From assembly GCF_030285625.1 (NCBI RefSeq), contig NZ_CP127294.1, positions 4,746,501-4,810,500 of the forward strand: a stretch of DNA of 64,000 nucleotides, written 5' to 3'. Below are positions 15,903 through 22,877 of this stretch, piece after piece. Source of the stretch: Amycolatopsis sp. 2-15 (GTDB lineage: Bacteria > Actinomycetota > Actinomycetes > Mycobacteriales > Pseudonocardiaceae). Position 1 is the stretch's first letter. Each line of letters starts with the position of its first letter. The position numbers and the translations under genes were made by a program. A model generated the notes under the pieces. That model had not been told where the DNA came from. It worked only from the letters and a program-made list of their open reading frames with translations, and made no database searches.

Positions 15903-16955
15903 TCACGAGTCGCGCCACCGAGGTTCCCACTCCTCAAGTTGCTCCAGCGTCTCCTGCTCGCTCCAGTCGGTCAGCCCGGCGAAGCGCGCCCAGTTCCCGC
16001 CCACCATGTTCGCCACGTCCAGGCGCGAGATCGGCGCGCCGGGGTCCGCGACGTCGTTGACGAGCGCGAGCTTTGGCAGCAGGACGGCCGGTTTGCCGCC
16101 GCCGGGATAGTCGGTGCCCCAGCAGATCCGCGACAGCGGGCAGCCCAGCTGCTGGGCGCGCAGGAGGAAGTCGTAGAGCTGGCGTTGCGTGGACTTCGTG
16201 GCGAACATGCTGATGTCGAGGTAGGTGTTGTCGTGGCGGGCCACCATCGCGAGGCACTCGTCGACCCACGGGAACCCGGCGTGGCACACCAGCAGCGGCA
16301 GGTCGGGGAAGTGCCGGGCGACCTCGTCGAGCGCGCCGGGCCGGCCGTAGTCGAGCACGGTGTCCTTGGCCGAGGACGTGCCCATGTGGACCATCACGCC
16401 GATGCCGAGCTCGACCGCGCGCTCGTAGATCGGGAAGGCGAGGTCGCGGTCGGCGGGCGCGTAGTGGTCGTACATGGGATAGAGCTTCAGTCCCTGCAGG
16501 CCCAGTTCGCCGACGGCGCGGGTCAGCTCGTCGCGAGCCCACTCGACGCCGCGGAACTTCGGGTTCACGGCGCTCATGCCGATCAGCTCGGGATGCTGCC
16601 GGGTGAGCGAGGCGATGTAGTCGTTGCTCTTGGCCACTTCCAGCGGACCGTCCACATCGGTCACCCGGCCGAGGTCGATGGTCCCGCGTTCGCCGTATGT
16701 GGTGTAAGTCGAGGGCGCGACGGCCAGCACGGTCGCACGGTCCACACCCGCGCTCACGTGGTCGTCGACGAGCGTACCCGGGTCGATCGGGTCCAGGTCA
16801 CCTTCCAGCCCGGCCCAGTCCTCGTCCGTGGCCGGCCGGTACGCGGGCAGCCGGCCCGCCCGGCGGTGCCCGGGCGCGCGCATCTCGCGCACGAACCGGT
16901 CGTGGCCCGGCGGCAGGGCGGTGGCCAGCACGTGGTTGTGGCAGTCGATGATCAC
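15903..16955 (-). CDS. Amidohydrolase-2 family metal-dependent hydrolase
   Basis: A 350-residue TIM-barrel hydrolase. The opening VIIDCHNHVLAT holds the HxH metal site. The other expected ligands follow: HMGTSSAK (about residue 190), CHAGFPWVDE (about 230) and the late aspartate in CWGTDYPGGGK (about 290). Members decarboxylate or hydrolyse small aromatic or lactone substrates. The GTG start overlaps the ATPase stop (GTGA), so the enzyme is translated with the transporter that most likely imports its substrate. Confidence 0.85.
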   Translation of the reverse strand: MIIDCHNHVLATALPPGHDRFVREMRAPGHRRAGRLPAYRPATDEDWAGLEGDLDPIDPGTLVDDHVSAGVDRATVLAVAPSTYTTYGERGTIDLGRVTDVDGPLEVAKSNDYIASLTRQHPELIGMSAVNPKFRGVEWARDELTRAVGELGLQGLKLYPMYDHYAPADRDLAFPIYERAVELGIGVMVHMGTSSAKDTVLDYGRPGALDEVARHFPDLPLLVCHAGFPWVDECLAMVARHDNTYLDISMFATKSTQRQLYDFLLRAQQLGCPLSRICWGTDYPGGGKPAVLLPKLALVNDVADPGAPISRLDVANMVGGNWARFAGLTDWSEQETLEQLEEWEPRWRDS

Positions 16956-17764
16956 TCGTCGAACTCCTCGGCCAGGCTTCGCCAGATCGCCCGCTGCAGG
17001 CGCTGGAACTCGGGTTCGAACCGGACTTCCTGGAAGTGCCGCGGCCGGTCCAGGGAGATGCGGAACTCCTCCTTGATCGTGCCGGGACCGCGGCTCATCA
17101 CGAGCACGCGGTCGGCCATCGCCACGGCCTCCTCGACGTCGTGGGTCACGAAGACCACGCTCTTGCCGAGGTTCTCCCAGATGGAGAGGAACTCGCCGCC
17201 GAGGCGGATCCGCATCTGCGCGTCCAGCGGCCCGAACGGTTCGTCCATCAGGTAGACGTCCGGGTCGTACGCCAGTGCGCGGGCGATGCCGACGCGCTTG
17301 CGCATGCCGCCGGAGAGCTGGTTGGGGTAGCTCTGCTCGAACGACGTGAGCCCGACCAGCTCGACCAGCCGGCGCACCTCGGCGCGTTGCTCTTCGGCCG
17401 AGACTCCCTTCAAGGCCAACGGAAAGCGGATGTTGTCCGCGACGGTGCGCCACGGAAACAACGCGTCGGACTGGAAAACCAGGCCCACGCCTTCCGGCAC
17501 GCCTTCGGGCACCGGTGCGCCGTCGAGCCGGATCTCGCCGGTGGTCGTGGGCAGCAGGCCCGCGATCAGCTTGAGCAGCGTGGACTTCCCGCACCCGCTG
17601 GGCCCGACGAGCGCCACGAACTCGCCGGGCGCGAGGTCGAGGGTCACGTCGTCGAGCGCGACGAACCGGCCCTTCGGGGTGCGGTAGCCGAGCCCGACCC
17701 CGCGCAGGCTGAGCTTCGGCGTGGCCGCGACGGACTCGGGTGAGGACGTCAACGTTTCGGTCAT
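16952..17764 (-). CDS. ABC transporter ATPase (nitrate/sulfonate/taurine type)
   Basis: 270 residues. Walker A GPSGCGKST near residue 60, Q-loop in VFQSDALFPW, signature LSGGMRKRVGIARAL, Walker B VYLMDEPFGPLD, and the H-loop FVTHDVEEAV. The group is the SsuB/TauB/NrtD family. The ATG at 17764 follows GGGAGGACC. Spacing to the binding-protein gene is 14 bases and it overlaps the amidohydrolase, so all four genes form one operon. Confidence 0.92.
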   Translation of the reverse strand: MTETLTSSPESVAATPKLSLRGVGLGYRTPKGRFVALDDVTLDLAPGEFVALVGPSGCGKSTLLKLIAGLLPTTTGEIRLDGAPVPEGVPEGVGLVFQSDALFPWRTVADNIRFPLALKGVSAEEQRAEVRRLVELVGLTSFEQSYPNQLSGGMRKRVGIARALAYDPDVYLMDEPFGPLDAQMRIRLGGEFLSIWENLGKSVVFVTHDVEEAVAMADRVLVMSRGPGTIKEEFRISLDRPRHFQEVRFEPEFQRLQRAIWRSLAEEFDE

Positions 17765-17778
17765 CGTGGTCCTCCCGG

Positions 17779-18759
17779 CTACTTCGCGGGCAGCAGGCTG
17801 TAGTCGAAGATGTCCTGAGTGGACGGAACCGGCGCGGTGAGGAAACCGGTACGCACCAGCAGGTCCGTCGAGGATTTCACCACCGCGTCCTGCGCCTTGA
17901 GGCCGTCGGGCACGCTCTTGACGGCCTCGGCGACGATCGTCTTGAGGTCGGCGTCGCTGATCTTGTAGCCCTGCTTCTTCATCCACGTCGTCGCCTGGTC
18001 CGGGTTGGCCTTGGCCTGGGCGGACGCCTCGTCCATCGCGGCGAGGAAGGTCTTCATGAGGTCCTGGTGCCCGGAAACCCAGTCCTGGTCGGCCATCGCG
18101 ACGATGTCGACGTAGTGGTAGTCCGGCTCCTGCCACAGGACCTTGAACTTCCCGGTCCGCAGCAGCTGCAGCGTATCGGGCTGGCTCGTCATCCCGGCCA
18201 CGACCTGGCCGCCGTTGAGCTCGGCCTGCATCGTCGCGCCCGCCCCGCCGCTGACGACGGTCAGGTCCTTCTTCGGGTTCAGCCCCGCGTCCAGCGCCGC
18301 CTTCTGCATTTCCGTGTCCGACAGCGTGCCCGGCGCGGTCACGGCCACCTTCTTGCCGGCGAGGTCCTTGACCGAGGCGATGTCGTTGCGGGCGACCATG
18401 AGGTAGGAGAAGCGGTCGTTGGCCACGGCGTAGGCGCGCATCTTCACGCCCTTCTTCTGCGCCAGCACGACGTGCCCGATGTCGCCCATGAACACGTCGG
18501 CGCTGCCGCCGATGAGCGCGTTGGTGGCGGTGGAACCGCTGGTGACGCACATGGGCTTGATGGTGATGCCCTTCTGCGCCGCGATCCCGCTGTTCTGCGC
18601 GAGCTCGGCGGCGATGGGGGCCAGGCCGCTGCAGAACAGCTCGACCCGGATCGTCTTGGCGTCGCCGCCGCTGCCGGCCGACGAGCTGCCGCACGCGGTG
18701 GCGGTCGCGGCCAGGGCGAGCGCGGCCACGGTGGCCGTGACGCGGGAGAGGATGGTCAT
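17779..18759 (-). CDS. ABC transporter substrate-binding lipoprotein (SsuA/TauA/NMT1-like)
   Basis: 326 residues. A lipoprotein signal peptide (MTILSRVTATVAALALAATA, lipidated Cys in TACGSS), then a two-lobed periplasmic-binding fold: SGSTATNALIGGSADVFMG, DLAGKKVAVTAPGTLSDTEM, MTSQPDTLQLLRTGKFKVLW. It would sit on the outer face of the membrane and deliver an anionic or aromatic compound to the permease. An ATG at 18774 is also in frame, but the 18759 ATG has GAGG at the right spacing. Confidence 0.9.
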   Translation of the reverse strand: MTILSRVTATVAALALAATATACGSSSAGSGGDAKTIRVELFCSGLAPIAAELAQNSGIAAQKGITIKPMCVTSGSTATNALIGGSADVFMGDIGHVVLAQKKGVKMRAYAVANDRFSYLMVARNDIASVKDLAGKKVAVTAPGTLSDTEMQKAALDAGLNPKKDLTVVSGGAGATMQAELNGGQVVAGMTSQPDTLQLLRTGKFKVLWQEPDYHYVDIVAMADQDWVSGHQDLMKTFLAAMDEASAQAKANPDQATTWMKKQGYKISDADLKTIVAEAVKSVPDGLKAQDAVVKSSTDLLVRTGFLTAPVPSTQDIFDYSLLPAK

Positions 18760-18797
18760 CGGTGGTGTCCTCATCTGTGCGGTGATCGGAGGGGACC

Positions 18798-19643
18798 TCA
18801 GCGGGTGGCGCGGTGACGCAGGACCCGTCGCTCGACGAGCGCGACGAGCTGTTCGGCGAGCATGGCGATCACCGTGATGATCACCAGGCCCGCGAAGACT
18901 CCGGTGGTGTCGAGCACGTTGGCGGCGTAACCCATGTAGTAGCCCAGCCCCTGGCTCGCGCCGACGAGCTCGGCGATCACCGCGCCGATCAGCGCCAGCG
19001 CGATCGACAGCCGAAGACTGGTCAGGATCCAGGGCGCGATCGAGGGGAGGATGGCCCACCGCAGCCGGGCCGTCCACGGCGCGCGGAAGCTGCGCGTCAT
19101 CTCCAGCAGGTCGGGCTCGATGCCGCGCATGCCCTGGTAGGTGTTGTAGAAGGCGACGAACACGACCATGGTCACGACCATGAAGATCTTCGACTCCAGG
19201 CCGATCCCGAACCACACGATGAACAACGGCGCGAGCGCCACGCGCGGCAGGCTGTAGAGCGCCATGATGTACGGGTAGAACCAGCGTCCGACGGTTTTCG
19301 ACGGCGCGATCAGCACACCCAGCGCCACGCCGATCACCATGCCGATCGCCAGCCCGGCGAAGGTTTCCGCCAGTGTGGTCCCCAGGTCCGGCCACAGCGT
19401 GCCCCCGCCGACCAGCTCGACGATCCGCTGGACGATCAGCCACGGGCTGCTCACCGTGAACGCCCCGAACACCTGCCCGGCCAGCTGCCACAGCACGACG
19501 ATCAGCACGCCGACGCCCCACTGCCCGCCGCGGACCACCCACCGGTGGCGCCGGTCCGCCCGCCGGTCGCGGTCGTCCTGGGAGTCCACCGGTCCGTCAC
19601 GCTCGGTTCGTCCGGCCGAGCCGTCGACACGGTTCGCCACCAT
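18798..19643 (-). CDS. ABC transporter permease (SsuC/TauC type)
   Basis: 281 residues with a charged N-terminal tail and six membrane helices. The EAA-type loop that contacts the ATPase is visible around TRSFRAPWTARLRWAILPSI. The start is taken at ATG 19643 behind GAGGCAACGG. It is the first gene of the operon. A 16-bp palindrome is centred about 25 bases upstream, where a repressor would block transcription. Confidence 0.9.
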   Translation of the reverse strand: MVANRVDGSAGRTERDGPVDSQDDRDRRADRRHRWVVRGGQWGVGVLIVVLWQLAGQVFGAFTVSSPWLIVQRIVELVGGGTLWPDLGTTLAETFAGLAIGMVIGVALGVLIAPSKTVGRWFYPYIMALYSLPRVALAPLFIVWFGIGLESKIFMVVTMVVFVAFYNTYQGMRGIEPDLLEMTRSFRAPWTARLRWAILPSIAPWILTSLRLSIALALIGAVIAELVGASQGLGYYMGYAANVLDTTGVFAGLVIITVIAMLAEQLVALVERRVLRHRATR

Positions 19644-19659
19644 CCGTTGCCTCCTCAGA

Positions 19660-19675
19660 CGTCAGACGTCTGACG
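19660..19675. promoter_or_regulatory. Perfect 16-bp palindrome CGTCAGACGTCTGACG
   Basis: It lies 17-32 bases upstream of the ABC permease start. The AGAC/GTCT centre fits UTRA-type GntR operators, so the regulator at 14987-15757 is the likely ligand. No second copy was seen in front of the regulator itself. Confidence 0.55.
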
Positions 19676-19819
19676 GACCATAGGAGCCGGTCCGGGCGGG
19701 CACAAGGGTTCTCAGGGGGTGGGACCAGGGCTTGCTTTTGTTCGGTTTTGTGCTGGCCAGGGTGGTTGTCCACTGTGGATGTTCAGTGGTGTGGCCGGGC
19801 GCCACGGCGCTTCCGGACT

Positions 19820-20404
19820 TCAGGCGTCGAACGTGGCCAGCCGGTCCGGATGGCCCTGGACGGCCGTGCGCTGCAGGTGGTGAAGCACGCTGCGCACTCC
19901 GCCCAGTTCTTCGCCGCCCCCGGCGCGGCCCGGGCCGCCGTGAACGGTGTGGGGCAAGGGAGAACCGTGTCCGGTGGACTCGTCGGCGGTCATCCGGTTC
20001 AGGACCAGCAGCCGGCCGTGCCAAGGGGCGGCGCCCACGACGACCTCGCGGGCGAACGCGGGATCGTGGCTGACGATCGAGCCCACGAGGCTGCCGGCCC
20101 CGCGCGCGGCGAGCGTGACCGCCTCCTCGGCTCCGTCGTAGGGCATGAGCGTGCTGACCGGACCGAAGGCTTCGACCTCGTGCGGAGCCGACGCGGTCGT
20201 GTCGTCGCACCGCAGCAGCAGCGGGGAGACGAACGCACCGCGAACCGGGTCGGCGTCGACGAGGTCGACGTGGGCGGGATCGCCGAACACGAGTTTCGCG
20301 GTGGTGGTCAGGGCGGCGACCCGTTCGAGGACCTCGGTGCGCTGTGCGAGGCCGGCCAGCGGACCCATGGTCACCGAGGGGTCCGCTGGGTTGCCGACCG
20401 TCAC
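19820..20404 (-). pseudogene. paaZ: 3' part of paaZ (phenylacetate-pathway ALDH/hydratase)
   Basis: About 194 residues matching the end of the aldehyde-dehydrogenase domain of PaaZ: GNPADPSVTMGPLAGLAQR, HEVEAFGPVSTLMPYD, LVGSIVSHDPAFAREV, STGHGSPLPHTVHGGPGRAG, LGGVRSVLHHLQRTAVQGHP. PaaZ opens and oxidises the ring-derived oxepin-CoA in phenylacetate breakdown. The first two thirds, with the catalytic Cys/Glu, are missing, and the upstream side is fused to another truncated gene. A GTG at 20404 leaves the frame open but no functional enzyme is expected. Confidence 0.8.
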
Positions 20405-20795
20405 CTCCGTCGACCGCTCCCCGGACCGCGGCGGCGTACTTCGCCGACCCGAGCACGACCCCGGCCCGCGAGTCGACGACGAGTTTGCGCAGCTCCGCCG
20501 CCGTGAGCATGGTCGAGGCGGGCACGGCGACGGCGCCGAGGTACATGCTCGCGAGGATCGTGGTGAACAGCTCCAGCTCGTCGACCATGCACGTCAGCAC
20601 GCGTTTTTCCGGGCGCACGCCGAGCGCGCGCAGTGCGGACGCGACCCGCCGCACCTCGCCGTCGAGCTCGGCGTAGGTCAAGGTGCGCGACGGCGTGGCC
20701 ACGGCGGTGCGAGCGCCGTGGCCGTCGCGGAGGTGCCGGGCGACGAGGTAGTCGACCGCGTTGAACGTGGGGGGTGTGACGGAGTCAGTCGGCAT
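20405..20795 (-). pseudogene. 5' part of a benzoate-CoA-ligase-like AMP-forming synthetase
   Basis: ATG at 20795 opens MPTDSVTPPTFNAVDYLVAR, followed by TLTYAELDGEVRRVASALRA and ILASMYLGAVAVPASTMLTA, the first about 130 residues of benzoate/4-hydroxybenzoate-CoA ligases. The ATP-binding motifs and C-terminal domain are gone. At about 20404 the sequence switches to paaZ in another frame on the same strand. Both partners belong to aromatic acid catabolism, so a deletion inside a former cluster is likely. Confidence 0.75.
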
Positions 20796-20945
20796 CGCGC
20801 CAGCCTTAGGGGGGTGGACGTGGTCGGAGCCGCCTGCCTCGGCAGATTCTATGCATGTTCCGTCGATCGTCGAGGTTTTGTAGAACGTTATGCCCGGGAA
20901 AGGGTCCCGGCGCCGACAGCCGCCGAACGTCGACAAAGCGGCAAA

Positions 20946-20958
20946 TCCCCGACGGGGA
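20946..20958 (-). terminator. Small hairpin ending the tRNA array
   Basis: On the minus strand TCCCC-GTC-GGGGA is followed by TTTG, 17 bases past the last tRNA. It is a weak but suitably placed terminator. Confidence 0.4.
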
Positions 20959-20974
20959 CGCGGGGCACGACGAG

Positions 20975-21047
20975 CTCCCCCGCCAGGACTCGAACCTGGT
21001 ACCTCCCGAGTAACAGTCGGGTGCGCAGCCTGTTGCGCCTCAGGGGA
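20975..21047 (-). tRNA. tRNA-Asn (anticodon GTT)
   Basis: Seventy-three bases fold as a cloverleaf: acceptor TCCCCTG/CGGGGGA, D stem GCGC/GCGC, anticodon arm CCCGA-CTGTTAC-TCGGG, T arm CCAGG-TTCGAGT-CCTGG. The base at position 8 is A instead of the nearly universal U, so the molecule may be less stable than the housekeeping tRNA-Asn. No CCA is encoded. Last gene of the array. Confidence 0.8.
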
Positions 21048-21051
21048 AGGG

Positions 21052-21125
21052 TGGGCCGCCAGGGAGTCGAACCCTGAACCCGCCGAGTAAAAGTCGGCTG
21101 CTCTGCGCGGTTGAGCTAGCGGCCC
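21052..21125 (-). tRNA. tRNA-Lys (anticodon TTT)
   Basis: Seventy-four bases with a fully canonical cloverleaf: GGGCCGC acceptor, TA at positions 8-9, D stem GCTC/GAGC, anticodon arm GCCGA-CTTTTAC-TCGGC, T arm CAGGG-TTCGACT-CCCTG. The anticodon arm is shared with the tRNA-Lys(CTT) next to it. Only four bases separate it from tRNA-Asn, pointing to one transcript. Confidence 0.92.
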
Positions 21126-21160
21126 CCGTGCCGTGGGTCGCTCGGACCGGTGGCACGGAG

Positions 21161-21232
21161 TGGATCGCCGGGGAGTCGAACCCCGAACCCGCCGAGTAAG
21201 AGTCGGCTGCTCTGCCGTTGAGCCAGCGATCC
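21161..21232 (-). tRNA. tRNA-Lys (anticodon CTT)
   Basis: Seventy-two bases, canonical: acceptor GGATCGC/GCGATCC, TG at 8-9, D stem GCTC/GAGC, anticodon arm GCCGA-CTCTTAC-TCGGC, T arm CGGGG-TTCGACT-CCCCG. It has the same anticodon stem as the TTT isoacceptor but a different acceptor stem. Confidence 0.92.
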
Positions 21233-21239
21233 GGTGCGG

Positions 21240-21259
21240 CCGGAGGGCGCGCCCTCCGG
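21240..21259. other. Perfect 20-base palindrome between tRNA genes
   Basis: CCGGAGGGCG followed by its exact reverse complement, between tRNA-Lys(CTT) and tRNA-Thr. It may be a processing or attenuation hairpin within the array. Confidence 0.5.
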
Positions 21260-21266
21260 TGTCACG

Positions 21267-21338
21267 AGCCTCTTCCGGGACTCGAACCCGGTCCTTCCGT
21301 TTACGAGACGGGTGCTCTGCCTGGTGAGCTGAAGAGGC
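21267..21338 (-). tRNA. tRNA-Thr (anticodon CGT)
   Basis: Seventy-two bases: acceptor GCCTCTT/AAGAGGC, D stem GCTC/GAGC, anticodon loop CTCGTAA, T arm CCGGG-TTCGAGT-CCCGG, discriminator T. Position 8 is C rather than U and the outer pair of the anticodon stem is mismatched (C/A), so it departs from a standard tRNA in two places. Confidence 0.8.
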
Positions 21339-21352
21339 GAACTACTGCTGCG

Positions 21353-21425
21353 AGCGGCCGGAGGGCATCGAACCCTCTGCTTCGGTTTGGAAGACCGACG
21401 TGTCCGCCGAGTTCACCACGACCGC
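21353..21425 (-). tRNA. tRNA-Gly (anticodon TCC)
   Basis: Acceptor GCGGTCG/CGGCCGC with one G-U pair, TG at 8-9, a three-pair D stem (GTG/CAC), anticodon arm TCGGT-CTTCCAA-ACCGA, T arm GAGGG-TTCGATG-CCCTC, discriminator T. Confidence 0.85.
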
Positions 21426-21428
21426 GCG

Positions 21429-21448
21429 ACGCCGCGAACCCGCGGCGT
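21429..21448. other. 8-bp hairpin ACGCCGCG-AACC-CGCGGCGT
   Basis: A perfect stem with a 4-base loop just upstream of tRNA-Gly on the minus strand, within the intergenic part of the array. Possible processing signal. Confidence 0.45.
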
Positions 21449-21510
21449 GAAAAGTGTTGCTCCGTTGTGAAAGTTTCAAAGAACACGCCATTGGCACGCC
21501 AGGCGTGAAG

Positions 21511-21583
21511 CACCGGTGGAAGGAGTCGAACCTTCGGCGAACGGTTTTGGAGACCGCCGCGCTCTCTCCGGAAGCTCACCGGT
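21511..21583 (-). tRNA. tRNA-Trp (anticodon CCA), irregular D arm
   Basis: Acceptor ACCGGTG/CACCGGT, anticodon arm GCGGT-CTCCAAA-ACCGT, T arm GAAGG-TTCGACT-CCTTC. The D region does not follow the normal layout: the linker before it is short, position 8 is A, and three bases instead of one separate it from the anticodon stem. Anticodon and T arm are convincing; functionality is doubtful. First gene of the array. Confidence 0.7.
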
Positions 21584-21608
21584 AAATCGACCGTGCGAAA
21601 CAGAGAAA

Positions 21609-21638
21609 GCCGCCCGGATCGGTTTCCCGATGGGCGGC
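21609..21638. terminator. GCCGCCC/GGGCGGC hairpin upstream of the tRNA array
   Basis: A seven-base perfect stem with further inner pairing (ATCGG/CCGAT), between the 47-codon ORF and tRNA-Trp. It could terminate or attenuate read-through from the ORF into the array. Confidence 0.45.
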
Positions 21639-21664
21639 TCCCTCGACCTGACGAAAGTGTCACA

Positions 21665-21808
21665 TCACGGTGGGGAGCCGACGGTCATACCGTTGACTGT
21701 CCAGCCAAAGGTGTTCCGGCCGAAGGGTTTCCGGCCGGACGAGCGCACGGCGACGATCGCGGCGGCCGGATTCCGGCGCTGCGTCCCTCGCTCTCGCGTG
21801 TTCGTCAT
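21665..21808 (-). CDS. 47-residue basic peptide upstream of the tRNA array
   Basis: MTNTRERGTQRRNPAAAIVA then VRSSGRKPFGRNTFGWTVNG and a short tail. AAGGAG stands 6 bases before the ATG, the best ribosome binding site in the neighbourhood. It has seven arginines and one lysine, no cysteine and no membrane segment. It is co-directional with the tRNA array and about 80 bases ahead of it. No family recognised. The strong start signal is the main support. Confidence 0.5.
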   Translation of the reverse strand: MTNTRERGTQRRNPAAAIVAVRSSGRKPFGRNTFGWTVNGMTVGSPP

Positions 21809-21916
21809 GACCTGCTCCTTCGTTTGCCGGTGTGGATTCATCATCTTCGGCGAGCCTGTGGCCGTCAACCGTGTTTTCCACCGACGGCGGCCTCGATATG
21901 CCCGGCGCGAATGCCG

Positions 21917-22861
21917 TCAGCCGACGGGCCACTCCGGCGCGTGGTGCCCGCCCAGCTTGTCGAGAGCGGGACCGGCGGCCTCGTCGACCGCCCGGGCCAC
22001 TTCGGCGACGTCGACGGTCGTGAGGACCCGGTCGCGCATGACGACGACACCGTCGATCACCACGGTCGTCGCGTCGGCGCCGCTGCCCGCGTCGACGAGG
22101 TCGGCGAGGTCGGCGACCGGGTTGCCGAACCGGAACGGCCGGTAAGCCAGGCCGCACAAGGAGAACAGCGCGAGGTCCGCGGTTTGCCGGCCTCGGCCGA
22201 CCCCAGCCGGTCCGCCGCGCGCAAGGCCTTGGCGGCGTTCACCGTCGCCATCTCGAACACCGAGGTGACCGGCATGAGCGAGTGGTCGCGGCGCGCGTCC
22301 TTGTGGCACACGGCCGCCAGGTACATCACCCGTACCAGGTCGAGGAACCGGCTGATCGCAGCCGCGTCGGTACCGAGCACCAGCTCGGTGCCGGCCGCGG
22401 CCAGGTCCGGGATCACGCCGTGGGCCATCCAGCCCTGCCCGCCCAGCAGACTGGTCGACGGGCAGTGGGCGACGAACGCCGGCGACGCCCGAGCCGCTTC
22501 ACGTCGTCCTTCGGCAGCCACCCGACATGCGCGAGGACCGGCGCCAGCTCCAGCACGCCGAACCGCTCGTAGCGTCGATCAGCGTGTCCGGGCGGTAGCG
22601 CGCGAGGATGGTGTCGCGTTTGCCGACGGCGACGATCCGGGTGCCGCGGATCGCGACGGCGCCGTCGAGCAGGATCTGCCGCCGCGCGCCCATCGTGGCG
22701 ATCGCGCCGGCGGCGACCACGAGGTCGGCGGGCGGTGCGCCGGTCTTCGCGTCGGTCAACGCGTCGCCGTCAGAGAACGTGCCGTTTCGTTCGCTTGCGC
22801 TGAGCCGTCCTCCCCGTCGGGCCTTCGGGTGAGGATCACCGGTTCGCCGCGCCGCGGCCAT
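21917..22861 (-). pseudogene. Amidohydrolase (TrzN/AtzB/cytosine-deaminase type), broken
   Basis: Three frames together read as a shortened metal-dependent amidohydrolase. The first part is the beta-sandwich entry: LVVAAGAIATMGARRQILLD and TLIDATSG. The catalytic middle with the HxH site is missing between about 22560 and 22520. The next part holds FVAHCPSTSLLGGQGW, GTELVLGTDAAAISRFLDLV and MATVNAAKALRAADRLGS. After a frame change near 22190 the end is DLALFSLCGLAYRPFRFGNP to HAPEWPVG. Such enzymes deaminate or dechlorinate N-heterocycles. The deletion removes key ligands, so it is not functional. Confidence 0.7.
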
Positions 22862-22877
22862 GATCCCTGGGTGTTAT
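22858..22877 (-). promoter_or_regulatory. Copy 1 of a 20-base leader element
   Basis: The plus strand reads CCATGATCCCTGGGTGTTAT; 18 of 20 bases match 28593-28612. On the minus strand it contains AACACCCAGGG and the ATG of the amidohydrolase gene, so it covers ribosome binding site and start. It overlaps the stop codon of the LysR gene. Confidence 0.45.

Noticed and set aside
20975..21583. CRISPR-like regular spacing of similar blocks in the tRNA region
   Set aside because: The similar blocks are T arms and anticodon arms of tRNA genes; repeat lengths and spacers are not constant.
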